Assembly: GCF_029846275.1 (NCBI RefSeq)
Contig: NZ_JARVWS010000003.1
Location: forward strand, 496,001-560,000
From: Nocardioides sp. CER19
GTDB taxonomy: Bacteria > Actinomycetota > Actinomycetes > Propionibacteriales > Nocardioidaceae
Length of the DNA: 64,000 bases
Direction of reading: 5' to 3'
Part shown: in pieces, positions 24,203-34,200 of the stretch
How the letters are laid out: the number at the start of each line of letters is the position of its first letter
Numbering within the stretch: position 1 is the stretch's first letter
The notes under the pieces: model-generated
What the model was told of the DNA's origin: nothing
The model's database searches: none
Seen by the model: the letters and a program-made list of their open reading frames with translations, nothing else
Translations under genes and position numbers: made by a program

Positions 24203-27200
24203 CCCTGCGTCCCTTCGGTCGTGGTCTCCTCGACGCCGGCCCGGCGGCGGTACTCCTCGACGTACGCCGTCAACGCGCTGCCCCGAGGGCGTCGACCCGG
24301 CCGGATGTCACAGGTGCCCACCTTGTCCTGGATGTAGACGTTCGGGTCCATGGTCACGTTGACCAGGTCGTTCGGTGAGTCGCCGGGGACGAGCCCGTTG
24401 GGGCCCCAGTGGTAGGGCAGCCCGATCTGCTCGATGGTCCGGTCCCCCAGCCGCAGCGACCGCACGCGGTCGGTGACCAGCACACGCGCCTCGATCGCCG
24501 TCCGCGACGTCACGATCGTCGCCCAGCCGAGGTGCTCCAGGCCTCGCTCCGCGGCCAGCCGCGGGGACACCTCGCAGAACGGCTCCGGCTGGAGCTCGGT
24601 GAGGTAGGGCAGCGTCCGGCTCATCCCGCCGGCCGTGTGGTGCTCGGTGAGCCGGTAGGTCGTGAAGACGTAGGGGAAGACCTCCGTGTAGCTCGGGTTG
24701 AGCGGGTTGGAGGCGGTGGCGAGCGAGCGCCTGGTGGGGTTGTTCTGCTGCTGGTAGAGCGGGTTGGGCAGCGGCGACTCGGGCGGCTCGTAGTGGGTCG
24801 GCATCGGCCCGTCCGCGAGACCGACCGTCGCGAAGAGCCAGCCCTTCCCGTCCGTCTGCATGATGAACGGGTCGGTCCCCCTGATCGCCGCAGGCCCCTT
24901 CGCGCCGTCCTCCGGGACGTAGTCGGGCGACCGGTCGGGGATGAAGTCGGGCACGTCGTCGCCCGTCCACTTCCCCTCGTCGGCGTCCCACCAGATGTAG
25001 CGCTTCCGCTCGCTCCACGGGCTGCCGTCCGGCGCCGCCGAGGCGCGGTTGTAGAGGATGCGCCGGTTGGCCGGCCACACCCAGCCCCACTCCGGGGCGA
25101 CCTGGTTCTGCTCCCAGTGCGGCTTGCGGCGGCGGGCCATGTTGGTCTCGTCGGCGTAGACGCCGCAGTAGATCCAGCAGCCGCACGCGGTGGAGCCGTC
25201 CGCCTTCAGCTCGGTGTACGCCGACAGGGCCGCGCCGTCGGGACCGGTGCCGTTGATCTCGCGCAGCACCGTCTCCGGCTCGGGGTCGCCGAGCTCGTCC
25301 GCCGGGTAGTCCCACGTCAGGTCGAGCAGCGGCCGGTCCATCTCGTCGGTCGACCCGGCCAGCTTCTGGCGGATCCGCTTGCCGAGCTGGAAGTAGAACT
25401 GCAGCTCGCTCCGGGCGTCACCCGGGGGCTCGACCGCCTTGTCGCGCCACTGCAGCATCCGCTGGGTCTGGGTGAACGACCCCGCCTTCTCCACGTGGGA
25501 CGCGGCCGGAAGGAAGAACACCTCGGTGCCGATCTCCTCGGTGACCAGCTCGCCGGTCTCGATCTCGGGGCCGTCCTTCCAGAACGTCGCCGACTCGATC
25601 ATCTGCAGGTCACGCACGACCAGCCAGTCGAGGTTGGCCAGGCCGAGCCGCTGCATCTTGCCGTTCGCCGACCCGACCGCGGGGTTCTCCCCCACCAGGA
25701 AGTAGCCCTTGCACCGGCCCTCGATCTGCGCCTTCACGGTCGTGTACGACGAGTGGTCGCCGGTGACCCGCGGCAGGTAGTCGAAGCAGAAGTCGTTGTC
25801 GGGCGTCGCCGCGTCGCCCCAGTAGGACTTGAGCAGGCTGACGGCGTAGGACCGCGACTCGCCCCAGAAGCCCGCCTTGCCCTCGTCGTCCGCCAGCCAC
25901 TGGTCGAGCGACTGGTGCTGGTCGGCGTGCCGCATCGGGAGGTAGCCCGGCAGGATGTTGAAGAGCGTCGGGATGTCGGTCGACCCCTGGATCGACGCGT
26001 GCCCGCGGAGAGCCATGATCCCGCCGCCCGGGCGGCCGATGTTGCCCAGCAACAGCTGCAGGATCGAGGCGGTGCGGATCATCTGCGCCCCGGTCGTGTG
26101 CTGGGTCCAGCCGACCGCGTAGCAGAACGCCGCCGTCCGCTCCCGACCGCTGTTGGCGACCAGCGACTCCGCGACCTGCCTCAGCTGCTCCGGCGAGATG
26201 CCGCAGACCTCCTGGACCATCTCCGGGGTGTAGCGGGAGAAGTGCCGTTTCAGGATCTGGTAGACGCAGCGCGGGTGCTGCAGCGTCTCGTCGCGGCGCC
26301 CCTTCCACGGCACGGCGGCGCCGCCGGAGCCCCGCGCCTCCGACTGTGCGGCCAGGTGCGCCTGCGCGTGACCGTCACTGCCGCCCTCGTGCTCCTCGTG
26401 CTCGAGCTCCTGCTGGAGCTCCTGCTCGTCGGAGGTCGGGTCCTCGGGCGGCTCGTAGCGCCACGTCGTCGGGTCGTAGTGGCCCGACTCCGGGTCGTAG
26501 CCGGAGAAGAGCCCGTCGAGGTCCTCGGTGTCCTGGAAGTCGGAGTCGACGATGTTGGCGGCGTTCGTGTAGGCGACGACGTACTCGCGGAAGTCCGCGT
26601 CGTTGCTCAGGACGTGGTTGACGAGACCGCCGAGGAACGCGATGTCGGAGCCGGCCCGGATCGGCACGTGGACGTCTGCCAGCGCCGACGTGCGGGTGAA
26701 CCGCGGGTCGACGTGGATGATCGTCGCCCCTCGCCGCTTCGCCTCGACGACCCACTGGAAGCCCACCGGGTGGGCCTCGGCCATGTTCGAGCCCTCGATG
26801 AGGATGCAGTCAGCGTTGCTCAGGTCCTGCAGGAAGGTGGTCGCCCCACCACGGCCGAACGAGGTCCCCAGACCGGGAACCGTGGAGGAGTGTCAAATAC
26901 GGGCCTGGTTCTCGATCTGGATCGCGCCCATCGCCGTGTAGAGCTTCTTCATGAGGTAGTTCTCCTCGTTGTCGAGGGTCGCTCCTCCGAGGCTGGCGAT
27001 GCCCAACGTCCGCCGGGTGCGCTTGCCGTCCGTCTCCTCCTGCCAGAACTGCCGGCGGGTCTTGATGACCCGGTCGGCGATCATGTCGACGGCCGTCTCC
27101 AGGTCGAGGTCCTCCCACTCGGTGGCGTACGGCCGCCGGTAGCGGACCTTCGTCACGCGGGTCGGGCTGGTGACCAGCTGCTTGCTGGCGCTGCCCTTCG

Positions 27201-27450
27201 GGCAGAGCCGGCCGCGCGAGATCGGGCTGGCCGGGTTGCCCTCGATCTGGGTGACCTTGCCGTCCTTGACGAAGACCTTCTGGGCGCAGCCGACGGCACA
27301 GTAGGGGCAGACCGAGTCGACGACCTTGTCGGCCTCGACGGTCCGCGGCTCGAGGGTGTCGCTGCGGCGCGACATCGCCGCAGCGCCTCGGCCCAGCTTG
27401 TCGCGCCCGGTGACCTGACGCAGCAGAGGCCAGCCCAGGAAGTCAGTCAC
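24199..27450 (-). CDS. fdhA: Selenocysteine-containing formate dehydrogenase alpha subunit
   Basis: This 1083-residue molybdopterin enzyme oxidises formate to CO2. The 4Fe-4S ligands are Cys48, Cys51, Cys55 and Cys83 (CPYCAVGCAQ, GRLCPKG). An in-frame TGA at 26895-26893 encodes Sec186 in ENQARI-U-HSSTVPGLGTSF, the expected active-site context, and the frame continues without interruption to 24199. A SECIS hairpin follows the UGA. Residues 327-370 or so include a Glu/His-rich insert. The GTG start gives GWPLLRQVTG, which I recall as normal for actinobacterial homologues. No ribosome site is visible, and TACATA lies 6 nt upstream. An automated caller will split the gene at the UGA. Confidence 0.95.
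26863..26895 (-). promoter_or_regulatory. Bacterial SECIS element with UGA Sec codon
   Basis: On the mRNA the UGA (26895-26893) is followed after 11 nt by a hairpin GGUUCCC-GGUCU-GGGGACC (26881-26863). The 7-bp stem has one G-U pair, and the GGUCU loop is the same as in the E. coli fdhF SECIS, which SelB reads. The spacing from UGA to loop (18 nt) also matches E. coli. Confidence 0.9.
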
Positions 27451-27505
27451 ACCGGCTATGTAACCACCGTCGGTGGGGCCAAAACAGGCCCCTCGTGCGG
27501 CCCGC

Positions 27506-27511
27506 TAGATT
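27506..27511 (+). promoter_or_regulatory. -10 box of the tRNA-Sec/selAB operon
   Basis: TAGATT lies 6 nt before the first base of the mature tRNA, placing transcription initiation at or next to the tRNA 5' end. No convincing -35 is seen. selA and selB follow on the same strand without a visible terminator. Confidence 0.45.
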
Positions 27512-27517
27512 GCACGC

Positions 27518-27612
27518 GGAGGCGTACCTCGTCTGGTGATGGGCGCGGTCCTCAAAACCGTTGTGGCCGGGCATCCCGGTCAGGCGGGTTCGATTCCCGT
27601 CCGCCTCCGCCA
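27518..27612 (+). tRNA. selC: tRNA-Sec (anticodon TCA)
   Basis: The 95-nt tRNA has a GGAGGCG/CGCCTCC acceptor arm with discriminator G and encoded CCA (27610-27612). The D arm is extended. The anticodon stem GCGGT/ACCGT closes a loop CCTCAAA with anticodon TCA, and the large variable arm is GGCCGGG-CAT-CCCGGTC. The T loop reads TTCGATT. Long variable arm, TCA anticodon and position beside selA identify it as selenocysteine tRNA. The base before the anticodon is C33, not the near-universal U33. Confidence 0.95.
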
Positions 27613-27644
27613 AAGCTTCCGTCCGGCGTGGAAGGAGTCCCGCA

Positions 27645-28961
27645 GTGACCGAGGACCCGCGCCGGCGTACGCCGCGCACCGACGCCGTGCTCGCCGACCC
27701 GGCTGTGGCGGCGGCCGCGGCGCGGCTCGGGCGGGTTCGGGTGAAGACTGCGGTGGCCGCGACCTTGGAGGCCTGCCGGTCGGGTGCGGTCGCTCCCGAG
27801 GACGTCGTCGCGCACGTGCTCGCAGTGCTGCCGGCGTCGGCGACGTCGCTGCGGCGGGTGGTCAACGCGACCGGGGTCGTCGTGCACACCAACCTCGGCC
27901 GCGCTCCCCTGTCGCCGGCCGCCGTCGAGGCGGTCACGGTCGCGGCCGGGGCGACCGACGTCGAGCTCGACCTCGCGACGGGCCGGCGGGGACGCCGCGG
28001 CGCCGCGGCACTCGCGGCGCTGGCCGCCCGGGTGCCAGACGCGGGCGGGGTGCACGTCGTCAACAACGGCGCCGCCGCCCTGGCTCTCGCGGCCTGCGCG
28101 CTGGCGACGGGCCGGCGGATCGTGATCGCCCGCGGGGAGCTGGTCGAGATCGGCGACGGCTTCCGCATCCCGGAGCTGCTCGAGTCGACCGGTGCGTCGC
28201 TCCGCGAGGTCGGGTCGACCAACCGGGTGCACCTCGCCGACTACGAGGCGGCGCTGGACGACGAGACGGCGTTCGTGCTCAAGGTCCATCCCTCCAACTT
28301 CCGGGTCGAGGGCTTCACCTCCAGCGTCCCGGTCGACGCACTGTCGGCCCTGTGCCGTGAGCACGGCGTCCCGCTGGTCGTCGACATCGGCTCGGGTCTG
28401 CTCGCTCCCCACCCGCGGCTGCCCGACGAGCCCGACGCCACCACCGTCCTCCGCGACGGGGCGACCCTGGTGACTGCGTCCGGCGACAAGCTGCTCGGCG
28501 GTCCGCAGGCCGGGCTGCTGCTCGGCTCCGCGGAGCTGGTGGAGCGGCTGCGCCGGCACCCGCTGGCGCGGGCGCTCCGGGTCGACAAGCTCACGCTCGC
28601 GGCGCTGGAGGCCACGCTGACCGGGCCGCCTCCCCCGGTCGCCGTCGCGCTGGCCGGCCGGCCCGAGGAGCTGCTCGCCCGAGCCCGCCGGCTCGCGCTG
28701 GCCATCGGGCCCGACCTCGCGACCGCCGTCGAGTCCGAGGGCCGGGTCGGCGGGGGCGGCGCGCCCGGACTGCCGCTGCCGAGCGCCGCGGTGGCGCTGC
28801 CGGCCGACCTCGCCGAGCCGCTGCGATCCGGCGAGCCGCCCGTGGTCGGACGGGTCGCCGACGGGCGGCTGATGCTCGACCTGCTCGCCGTCCCGGCCGA
28901 GGCCGATGACGAGCTCGCCGAGGTCGTACGCCGGGTGGCGACCGCGGAGCGCGCCGGCTGA
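27645..28961 (+). CDS. selA: SelA, L-seryl-tRNA(Sec) selenium transferase
   Basis: SelA converts Ser-tRNA-Sec to Sec-tRNA-Sec with selenophosphate, using PLP. The 438-residue protein contains VNATGVVVHTNLGRAPLS near residues 73-90, the segment EVGSTNRVHLADYE, and the PLP-binding Lys282 in TASGDKLLGGPQAG. Length is close to the usual 460. The GTG at 27645 is preceded by GAAGGAG with a 7-nt spacer. The gene lies 32 bp downstream of tRNA-Sec, and its stop overlaps the selB start as TGATG. Confidence 0.95.
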   Translation: MTEDPRRRTPRTDAVLADPAVAAAAARLGRVRVKTAVAATLEACRSGAVAPEDVVAHVLAVLPASATSLRRVVNATGVVVHTNLGRAPLSPAAVEAVTVAAGATDVELDLATGRRGRRGAAALAALAARVPDAGGVHVVNNGAAALALAACALATGRRIVIARGELVEIGDGFRIPELLESTGASLREVGSTNRVHLADYEAALDDETAFVLKVHPSNFRVEGFTSSVPVDALSALCREHGVPLVVDIGSGLLAPHPRLPDEPDATTVLRDGATLVTASGDKLLGGPQAGLLLGSAELVERLRRHPLARALRVDKLTLAALEATLTGPPPPVAVALAGRPEELLARARRLALAIGPDLATAVESEGRVGGGGAPGLPLPSAAVALPADLAEPLRSGEPPVVGRVADGRLMLDLLAVPAEADDELAEVVRRVATAERAG

Positions 28962-30706
28962 TGCACGTCGTCGCGACCGCCGGCCACGTCGACCACGGGA
29001 AGTCGACGCTCGTCCGCGCGCTCACCGGCACCGACCCCGACCGGCTCGAGGAGGAGCGGCGGCGCGGGCTGTCCATCGAGCTGGGCTACGCCTGGACCGA
29101 GCTCGCCGGGGTGGGCGAGGTGGCCTTCGTCGACGTGCCCGGACACCAGCGCTTCCTGGCCACGACCCTCGCCGGCGTCGGACCGGTGCCGGTCGCCCTG
29201 CTCGTCGTGGCCGCCGACGACCCCTGGATGCCGCAGGCCGCCGAGCACCTCGCGGCCCTCGACGCCCTCGGGGTGCGGCACGGGGTCGTCGTCGTCACCC
29301 GGGCGGACCTGGCCGACCCCGCCCCAGCACTCGCGCGGGCACGGGCGGAGGTCGACGGCACCGGGCTCGCCGGAGCGCCGGCCGTCGTGGTCAGCGGCCG
29401 CACGGGTGCCGGGCTGGACGAGCTGCGCCAGACGTTGGCCGACGTACTCGCACACGTGCCCGAGCCCGACCCGTCCGCGGATGTCAGGCTGTGGGTGGAC
29501 CGGCGGTTCCACATCCGCGGCTCGGGCACCGTGGTCACGGGCACCCTGCCGGCCGGCACCGTCGCCGTCGGCGACACGCTCGTGCTGCTCGGCGGTGCGG
29601 AGGCGCGCGTGCGCGGGCTCGAGGCCCTCGGACGGGCCCGGCAGCGGATGAGCGGCGTCGCCCGCGTCGCCCTGGACCTCGGCGGACGCGCGCCTGAGGG
29701 CATCGTCCGGGGCACTGCCCTGCTCACGCCCGACGCGTTCCTGCCCGCGACGGCGGTCGACGTGGCGCTGCGCGGCGAGGGGCGCGTCCCGGAACGTCCG
29801 GTGCTCCACCTCGGCTCCACGCTGGCCGCCGTGCACGCGCGGCCGCTCGGCAAGGACTACTACCGGCTGACGCTCGACGGGGCGCTCCCCCTGCGGATCG
29901 GCGACCGGGCCATCCTGCGCGACCCCGGCAGCCGGACGCTCTGGGGTGTCACCGTGCTGGACCCGCAGCCCCCGGCGCTGCAGCGCCGCGGCGCGGCCGC
30001 CGCTCGGGCGGAGGTGCTCGCGGGGCATGACGGTACGACGGCCGCCGAGCTCGCGACGCGCGGGCTGGTGCGGAGCGGTCTGCTGCGGCGGATCGGCGCG
30101 TCGCCGGGCCCGTTGCCGCCGGGGACGGTCGCTGCCGGCGACTGGCTGCTGGCGCCGTCCCGCGCCCGCGAGCTGCGGGCCGCGCTGGTCGCCCTGGTCG
30201 AGGCGGCCGGCGTCAACGGCGTGACCCCCGCCGCGGCCGCCCACGAGCTGGGGCTTCCCGACCCGGCGCTGGTCGACGCGCTCGTCGAGGAGCCGCTGCG
30301 CACGGAGGGCGGCCGCATCCGCTCGGGTGATGCGTCCCTTCCCCCGGGTCTCGTCGCGGCGCTCGAGGGGCTCCGGGCGCAGCTGTCCGCGGCGCCGTTC
30401 GCCGCGCCGACCGCCGAGGAGCTCACTGCGCTCGGGCTCGACGCCGGCGCGGTCGCCGTACTCCATCGCGACGGGCACGTGCTCCGCCTCGCCCCGGGCG
30501 TGGTGCTGCTCCCCGACGCCCCGGCCCGCGCGACGGCGCTCCTGGCCGGGCTGCCACAGCCGTTCACCACCAGCGCGGCGCGCCAGGCGCTCGGCACGAG
30601 CCGGCGAGTGGTGCTGCCGCTGCTCGCTCACCTCGACGCCGCCGGGCGGACCGTGCGACTGCCTGACGACACTCGGTCGGTCAGGGGGCCGGCGGCTGGG
30701 TCGTGA
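28961..30706 (+). CDS. selB: SelB, selenocysteine-specific elongation factor
   Basis: SelB is the GTPase that delivers Sec-tRNA to UGA codons by binding the SECIS hairpin. The 581-residue protein has G1 GHVDHGKST (8-16), G3 DVPGHQ and G4 TRAD motifs in place. EF-Tu-like domains II and III follow (about 175-335), then C-terminal winged helices for SECIS binding (about 340-575), ending RRVVLPLLAHLDAAGRTVRL. Length is normal for bacterial SelB (about 580-615). The ATG overlaps the selA stop by one base. The SECIS of fdhA is its expected target. Confidence 0.95.
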   Translation: MHVVATAGHVDHGKSTLVRALTGTDPDRLEEERRRGLSIELGYAWTELAGVGEVAFVDVPGHQRFLATTLAGVGPVPVALLVVAADDPWMPQAAEHLAALDALGVRHGVVVVTRADLADPAPALARARAEVDGTGLAGAPAVVVSGRTGAGLDELRQTLADVLAHVPEPDPSADVRLWVDRRFHIRGSGTVVTGTLPAGTVAVGDTLVLLGGAEARVRGLEALGRARQRMSGVARVALDLGGRAPEGIVRGTALLTPDAFLPATAVDVALRGEGRVPERPVLHLGSTLAAVHARPLGKDYYRLTLDGALPLRIGDRAILRDPGSRTLWGVTVLDPQPPALQRRGAAAARAEVLAGHDGTTAAELATRGLVRSGLLRRIGASPGPLPPGTVAAGDWLLAPSRARELRAALVALVEAAGVNGVTPAAAAHELGLPDPALVDALVEEPLRTEGGRIRSGDASLPPGLVAALEGLRAQLSAAPFAAPTAEELTALGLDAGAVAVLHRDGHVLRLAPGVVLLPDAPARATALLAGLPQPFTTSAARQALGTSRRVVLPLLAHLDAAGRTVRLPDDTRSVRGPAAGS

Positions 30707-30866
30707 TCGCTCGCGTCCTGCGGCGGTGAGCCATCACCGTCCCCAACCCACGCACCGTCGACCACTCACCGCCCAGACCCGCCGACATCACCTGGTTTGG
30801 CTCGCGATCCCGTCGGGCACCGGGGGGCGTCGCCCACCAGCGACGCGGACACGAAGGAGTCATCTG

Positions 30867-31109
30867 ATGGGTTACGGACTTGGAGCGTTCCTGCTTGCCG
30901 TGGGGCTGATCCTCGCCCTCGCGGTCAACGCCAGCGTGCAGGGTGTCGACCTCCAGATGGTCGGCTGGATCCTCGCGATCGTCGGTGCGCTGGTCATCGT
31001 GCTGACGGCGATCACGTGGAACCGCGCCCGCGGCACCCGCACCGTCGCCACGCGCACGCATGCAGACGGTACGCAGACCCAGGAGGAGCGCCGCTCGAGC
31101 GGCTTCTGA
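30867..31109 (+). CDS. DUF6458 family small membrane protein
   Basis: The 80-residue protein has two hydrophobic helices (about residues 4-22, GLGAFLLAVGLILALAV, and 33-51, WILAIVGALVIVLTAI) joined by a short loop SVQGVDLQMV. A polar C-terminus with Thr/Arg repeats and QEERRSSGF follows. This is the actinobacterial DUF6458 pattern; function unknown. AAGGAG lies 8 nt before the ATG. About 160 bp separate it from selB, in which I see no other gene. It is convergent with the JetC gene. Confidence 0.8.
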   Translation: MGYGLGAFLLAVGLILALAVNASVQGVDLQMVGWILAIVGALVIVLTAITWNRARGTRTVATRTHADGTQTQEERRSSGF

Positions 31110-31124
31110 TCAGGCGAGTACGAC

Positions 31125-31173
31125 CGACGCCGCCGCGTCGAGCGGGATCTCCCCGCTCGGGTCGGCGGCGTCG
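31125..31173. terminator. Bidirectional terminator between DUF6458 and jetC
   Basis: Nested inverted repeats: outer arms CGACGCCGCCG (31125-31135) and CGGCGGCGTCG (31163-31173), inner arms CGAGCGGG (31139-31146) and CCCGCTCG (31152-31159), loop of 5 nt. It lies between two convergent genes and fills the space where a jetD gene would otherwise begin. Confidence 0.7.
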
Positions 31174-31202
31174 CGCCGTTCAGCCCCCGCTCAGGTCCGA
31201 GG

Positions 31203-34200
31203 TCAACCCCGGCTCGCCTCGGTGATCGGAGTGATCCGGGCCTGATGGGTGCTCGCGTTCTTGGTGATCGCGAGCAGCTCGTCCATGTGCGGCTCGAGGC
31301 CGGTCACCTTGTCCAGCGGTACGCCGATGATCAGCTGGAAGCCGAGGCCCTTCCACGCCCGCACCGCGCGCCCTGCGAACTCTGAGTCCGCCTTGACGAA
31401 GCCCTCGTCGAGGAAGACCGGCGCGAAGCGCGGGCGTGACCGCATCTCGTCCCCGAGACGGAAGCGCAGCGCCGACCCGACGATGAAGGCGACCAGCTCC
31501 TGCGACTCACCGCCGCTCTTCTCCCCCAGCGTGCGGTACGTCGCCCGCAGCTCGCCGGACAGGTGGTCGTAGCGCTCCGCGCTGATCTCCACGTGCCGTC
31601 GTACGTCGAGCAGCCGGTCGCGGTCGCTGGTGCCGTCGACGGTGTGCTCGGGCCGGCGCAGCTGCTGCATGAACCGGCTCAGGTCGACGAACCGCCTCTC
31701 CAGATCGGCCTCCCCGAGCTCGGCGGTCGAGCCTGACGACAGCGCACGGAGGTCCTTCATGAACGCCTGCACGTGCGCGGGCGCGAGCCGCCGCAGCCGG
31801 ATCCGGAGGCGGTCGCCGGCGGCGCCGAACTCGAGCCGCCGCAGGATCGCGTTGATCGGCTCCAGCCGGTCCTCGATCTCCTCGACCGACGCGGCCATCG
31901 CGCCGACCAGCGGCACGAGGTCCTGGCCGCTCCACTCCGTGAGCCGGCGGCGCCACTCCGAGCGACGCTCGGCGAGGCCGGTCGCGCGGATCTCCTCGAG
32001 GATGCGCGCGTAGTCGGGGTAGGAGTCGACCGTGGCACCCAGGTTCGGCGAGTCCCACTGGAGCTTGTAGGTCCGGAAGATCGCGGCGAGGTCCTCGTCG
32101 ACCCGCTTGGTCTCGGCCTCCGCGTCGGCCACGGCCAGCCGCAGCCGCTCGGCGAGTCGCTGGGAGTTCTCGGTGAAGCGGTCCACGTGGTCGGGGTCGG
32201 CAGGTGCCGCCGCGGCCGCGAACTCCGCCGTCAGGCTGGCGGCCTGCTCCTCGCTGAGCTCGACCCCGCCGGCGCGCTCCATCGCCTCGAGCCGGTCCTT
32301 GACCATGTCCTCGGAGTCGACCAGCTCGCCGTGCTCGTCGCTGCGCCGCTTCTGCTCCTGCTCCAGCCCGAAGCGCAGCTTGCGGGCGGAGTCGAGCCTG
32401 GCCTCGAGGTCGAGGATCTGGCGCTCGAGCACGTTCAGCTGGTCGTCCGCCTGGAGGAGCTCCGCGCGGCGGCGCTCGATGTCGGCGATGCGCTCGTCGC
32501 TGCCCGCGACGTCGAGGTCGTCGAAGCGCGCGACCGCCACGGCGTCGTACGCCGCCCGGCGCTGACCCAGCACGCTCACCTGTCGCCCGAGCTCGGTGAC
32601 CTCGGCGTCCAGCTCCTCGAGCTGCCGCTCGAGGCCGGTCAGCTCCGCGTCGACCTCGGCGATCGCCTCCTCGTTGGAGAAGCCGATGATGCTGCGGGCG
32701 TCGTTGCGGCCGTGCGAGCCGCGCCGCCCGTTGCGGGTCTGGCCGGCGAGCGTCACCCGTAGGCCCGGCCCGGCGAGCCCGTCGGCCGTCTCGACGCAGA
32801 GCGCGTCACGCGCCGGCTCGGACACGTGCTGCTGGACCCAGCCGGAGAACGGCGAGTCCTTGAAGAGCAGCTTGCCGGCGATCCGCTCGGGGTCGGCCGG
32901 TCCGGTGTCGGGCAGGTCCAGCTCGGCGCCCTCGAAGGTGAGCCGGCCGCGCAGCCGCAGCCCGTCGATGGCCTGGGAGAACTCCTCCAGCCGGTCGAGC
33001 GGGACGAGCATGACGCGCGCCGAGCCGCCGAGCACGGTCTCGATCGCGGTGCGCCAGCGCGCCTCCTCGGGCGCGACGTCGATGAGCTCCGCGACGAACG
33101 GCAGCTCCTCGGCGGACAGTCCGCTCGCCCTCGCCACCTCGGCCCGCAGCTCGTGCAGCACGACCGGCACCCGGCCGGCCCGGCTCTCGAGGGAGGCCCG
33201 CTCACGGGTCAGCTCGTCCTTGCGCTGCAGCAGCGGGACGCGCCGGCCGACCGCCGCGTCACGCAGCCCCGTCAGCCGGTCCTGCTCGGCCTCGTGACCG
33301 TCGAGCCAGCGCCGTGCCTCGGCCTGCAGCGCGTGGAAGGCGTCGGCAGAGTCCAGAGCCCCCTCGACCCGCTCGGCGTCGGTGCCCGTGACCTCGAGCA
33401 ACGGCAGCAGCCGCTCCTGCAGCGCCGCACGGCGCCCGGCGCGGTCCGCACGGACGACCTGCTCCTGCTCCAGCGACGACGCCAGCGCCTGCAGCGTCGA
33501 GCCGCCGGCCGCGCGGTGTGCCTCCTTGGCCGCCTCCAGGTCGCTCTGCAGCGCCGCCTCGGTGCTCGAGCCGGAGGCCAGCGCCTCGGCCGTCGCGGCC
33601 CGTGCCGCGCGGTTCTCCTCGACCGCCGTCTCCAGCAGCCGCAGGTGGGTGCGGAGCAGCCACAGCCGCAACGGGGTGTCGCCGGACCCCGTGACGCCGT
33701 AGGAGTCGAGCTCGGCCGCGCGCCGCGTGGCCGCGACCTTGCGCTCGTGCAGCCCGGCGATCGGCGCGAGCACCTCGAGCTTCTGCTCCTCGGTCCGCAT
33801 GGCCGAGTAGGCCGAGTCGAGGTCGTCGAAGTGCTCGATCGCGCGGTCGGCGGCGGCGTAGGTCGCCGGTCGCTCGAGCACCATGTCCTTGTAGAGCTCG
33901 TCGACGCTGCGCACCTGGTTGCCCGCCTGGATCCGCGCGAGCAGCCGCAGCGCCTTCGACCCGTCGCCGTTGGCGCCGATCCCGAGCCGGGCATGGAGGA
34001 CGGCCGCGAACTCGGCGTACGTGCGGTGCACGCGGACGCCGGGGAAGAGCTTCTTGAGCGTGTTGGCGTGGAATCGCTCGGGGACCGCGACCTCGAGCGT
34101 CTCCAGCGCGAGGGCGCCCTCGTGCGTGACGAGCTGCATCTGTACGTCGGCCGAGCGGGCCGCCCGGCGCGGGACGTAGTAGGTCCGCAGCGCGGTGAAG

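Noticed and set aside
26893..26895. fdhA as a pseudogene broken by a stop codon
   Set aside because: The stop is TGA at the Sec position with a SECIS hairpin and a full Sec machinery next door.
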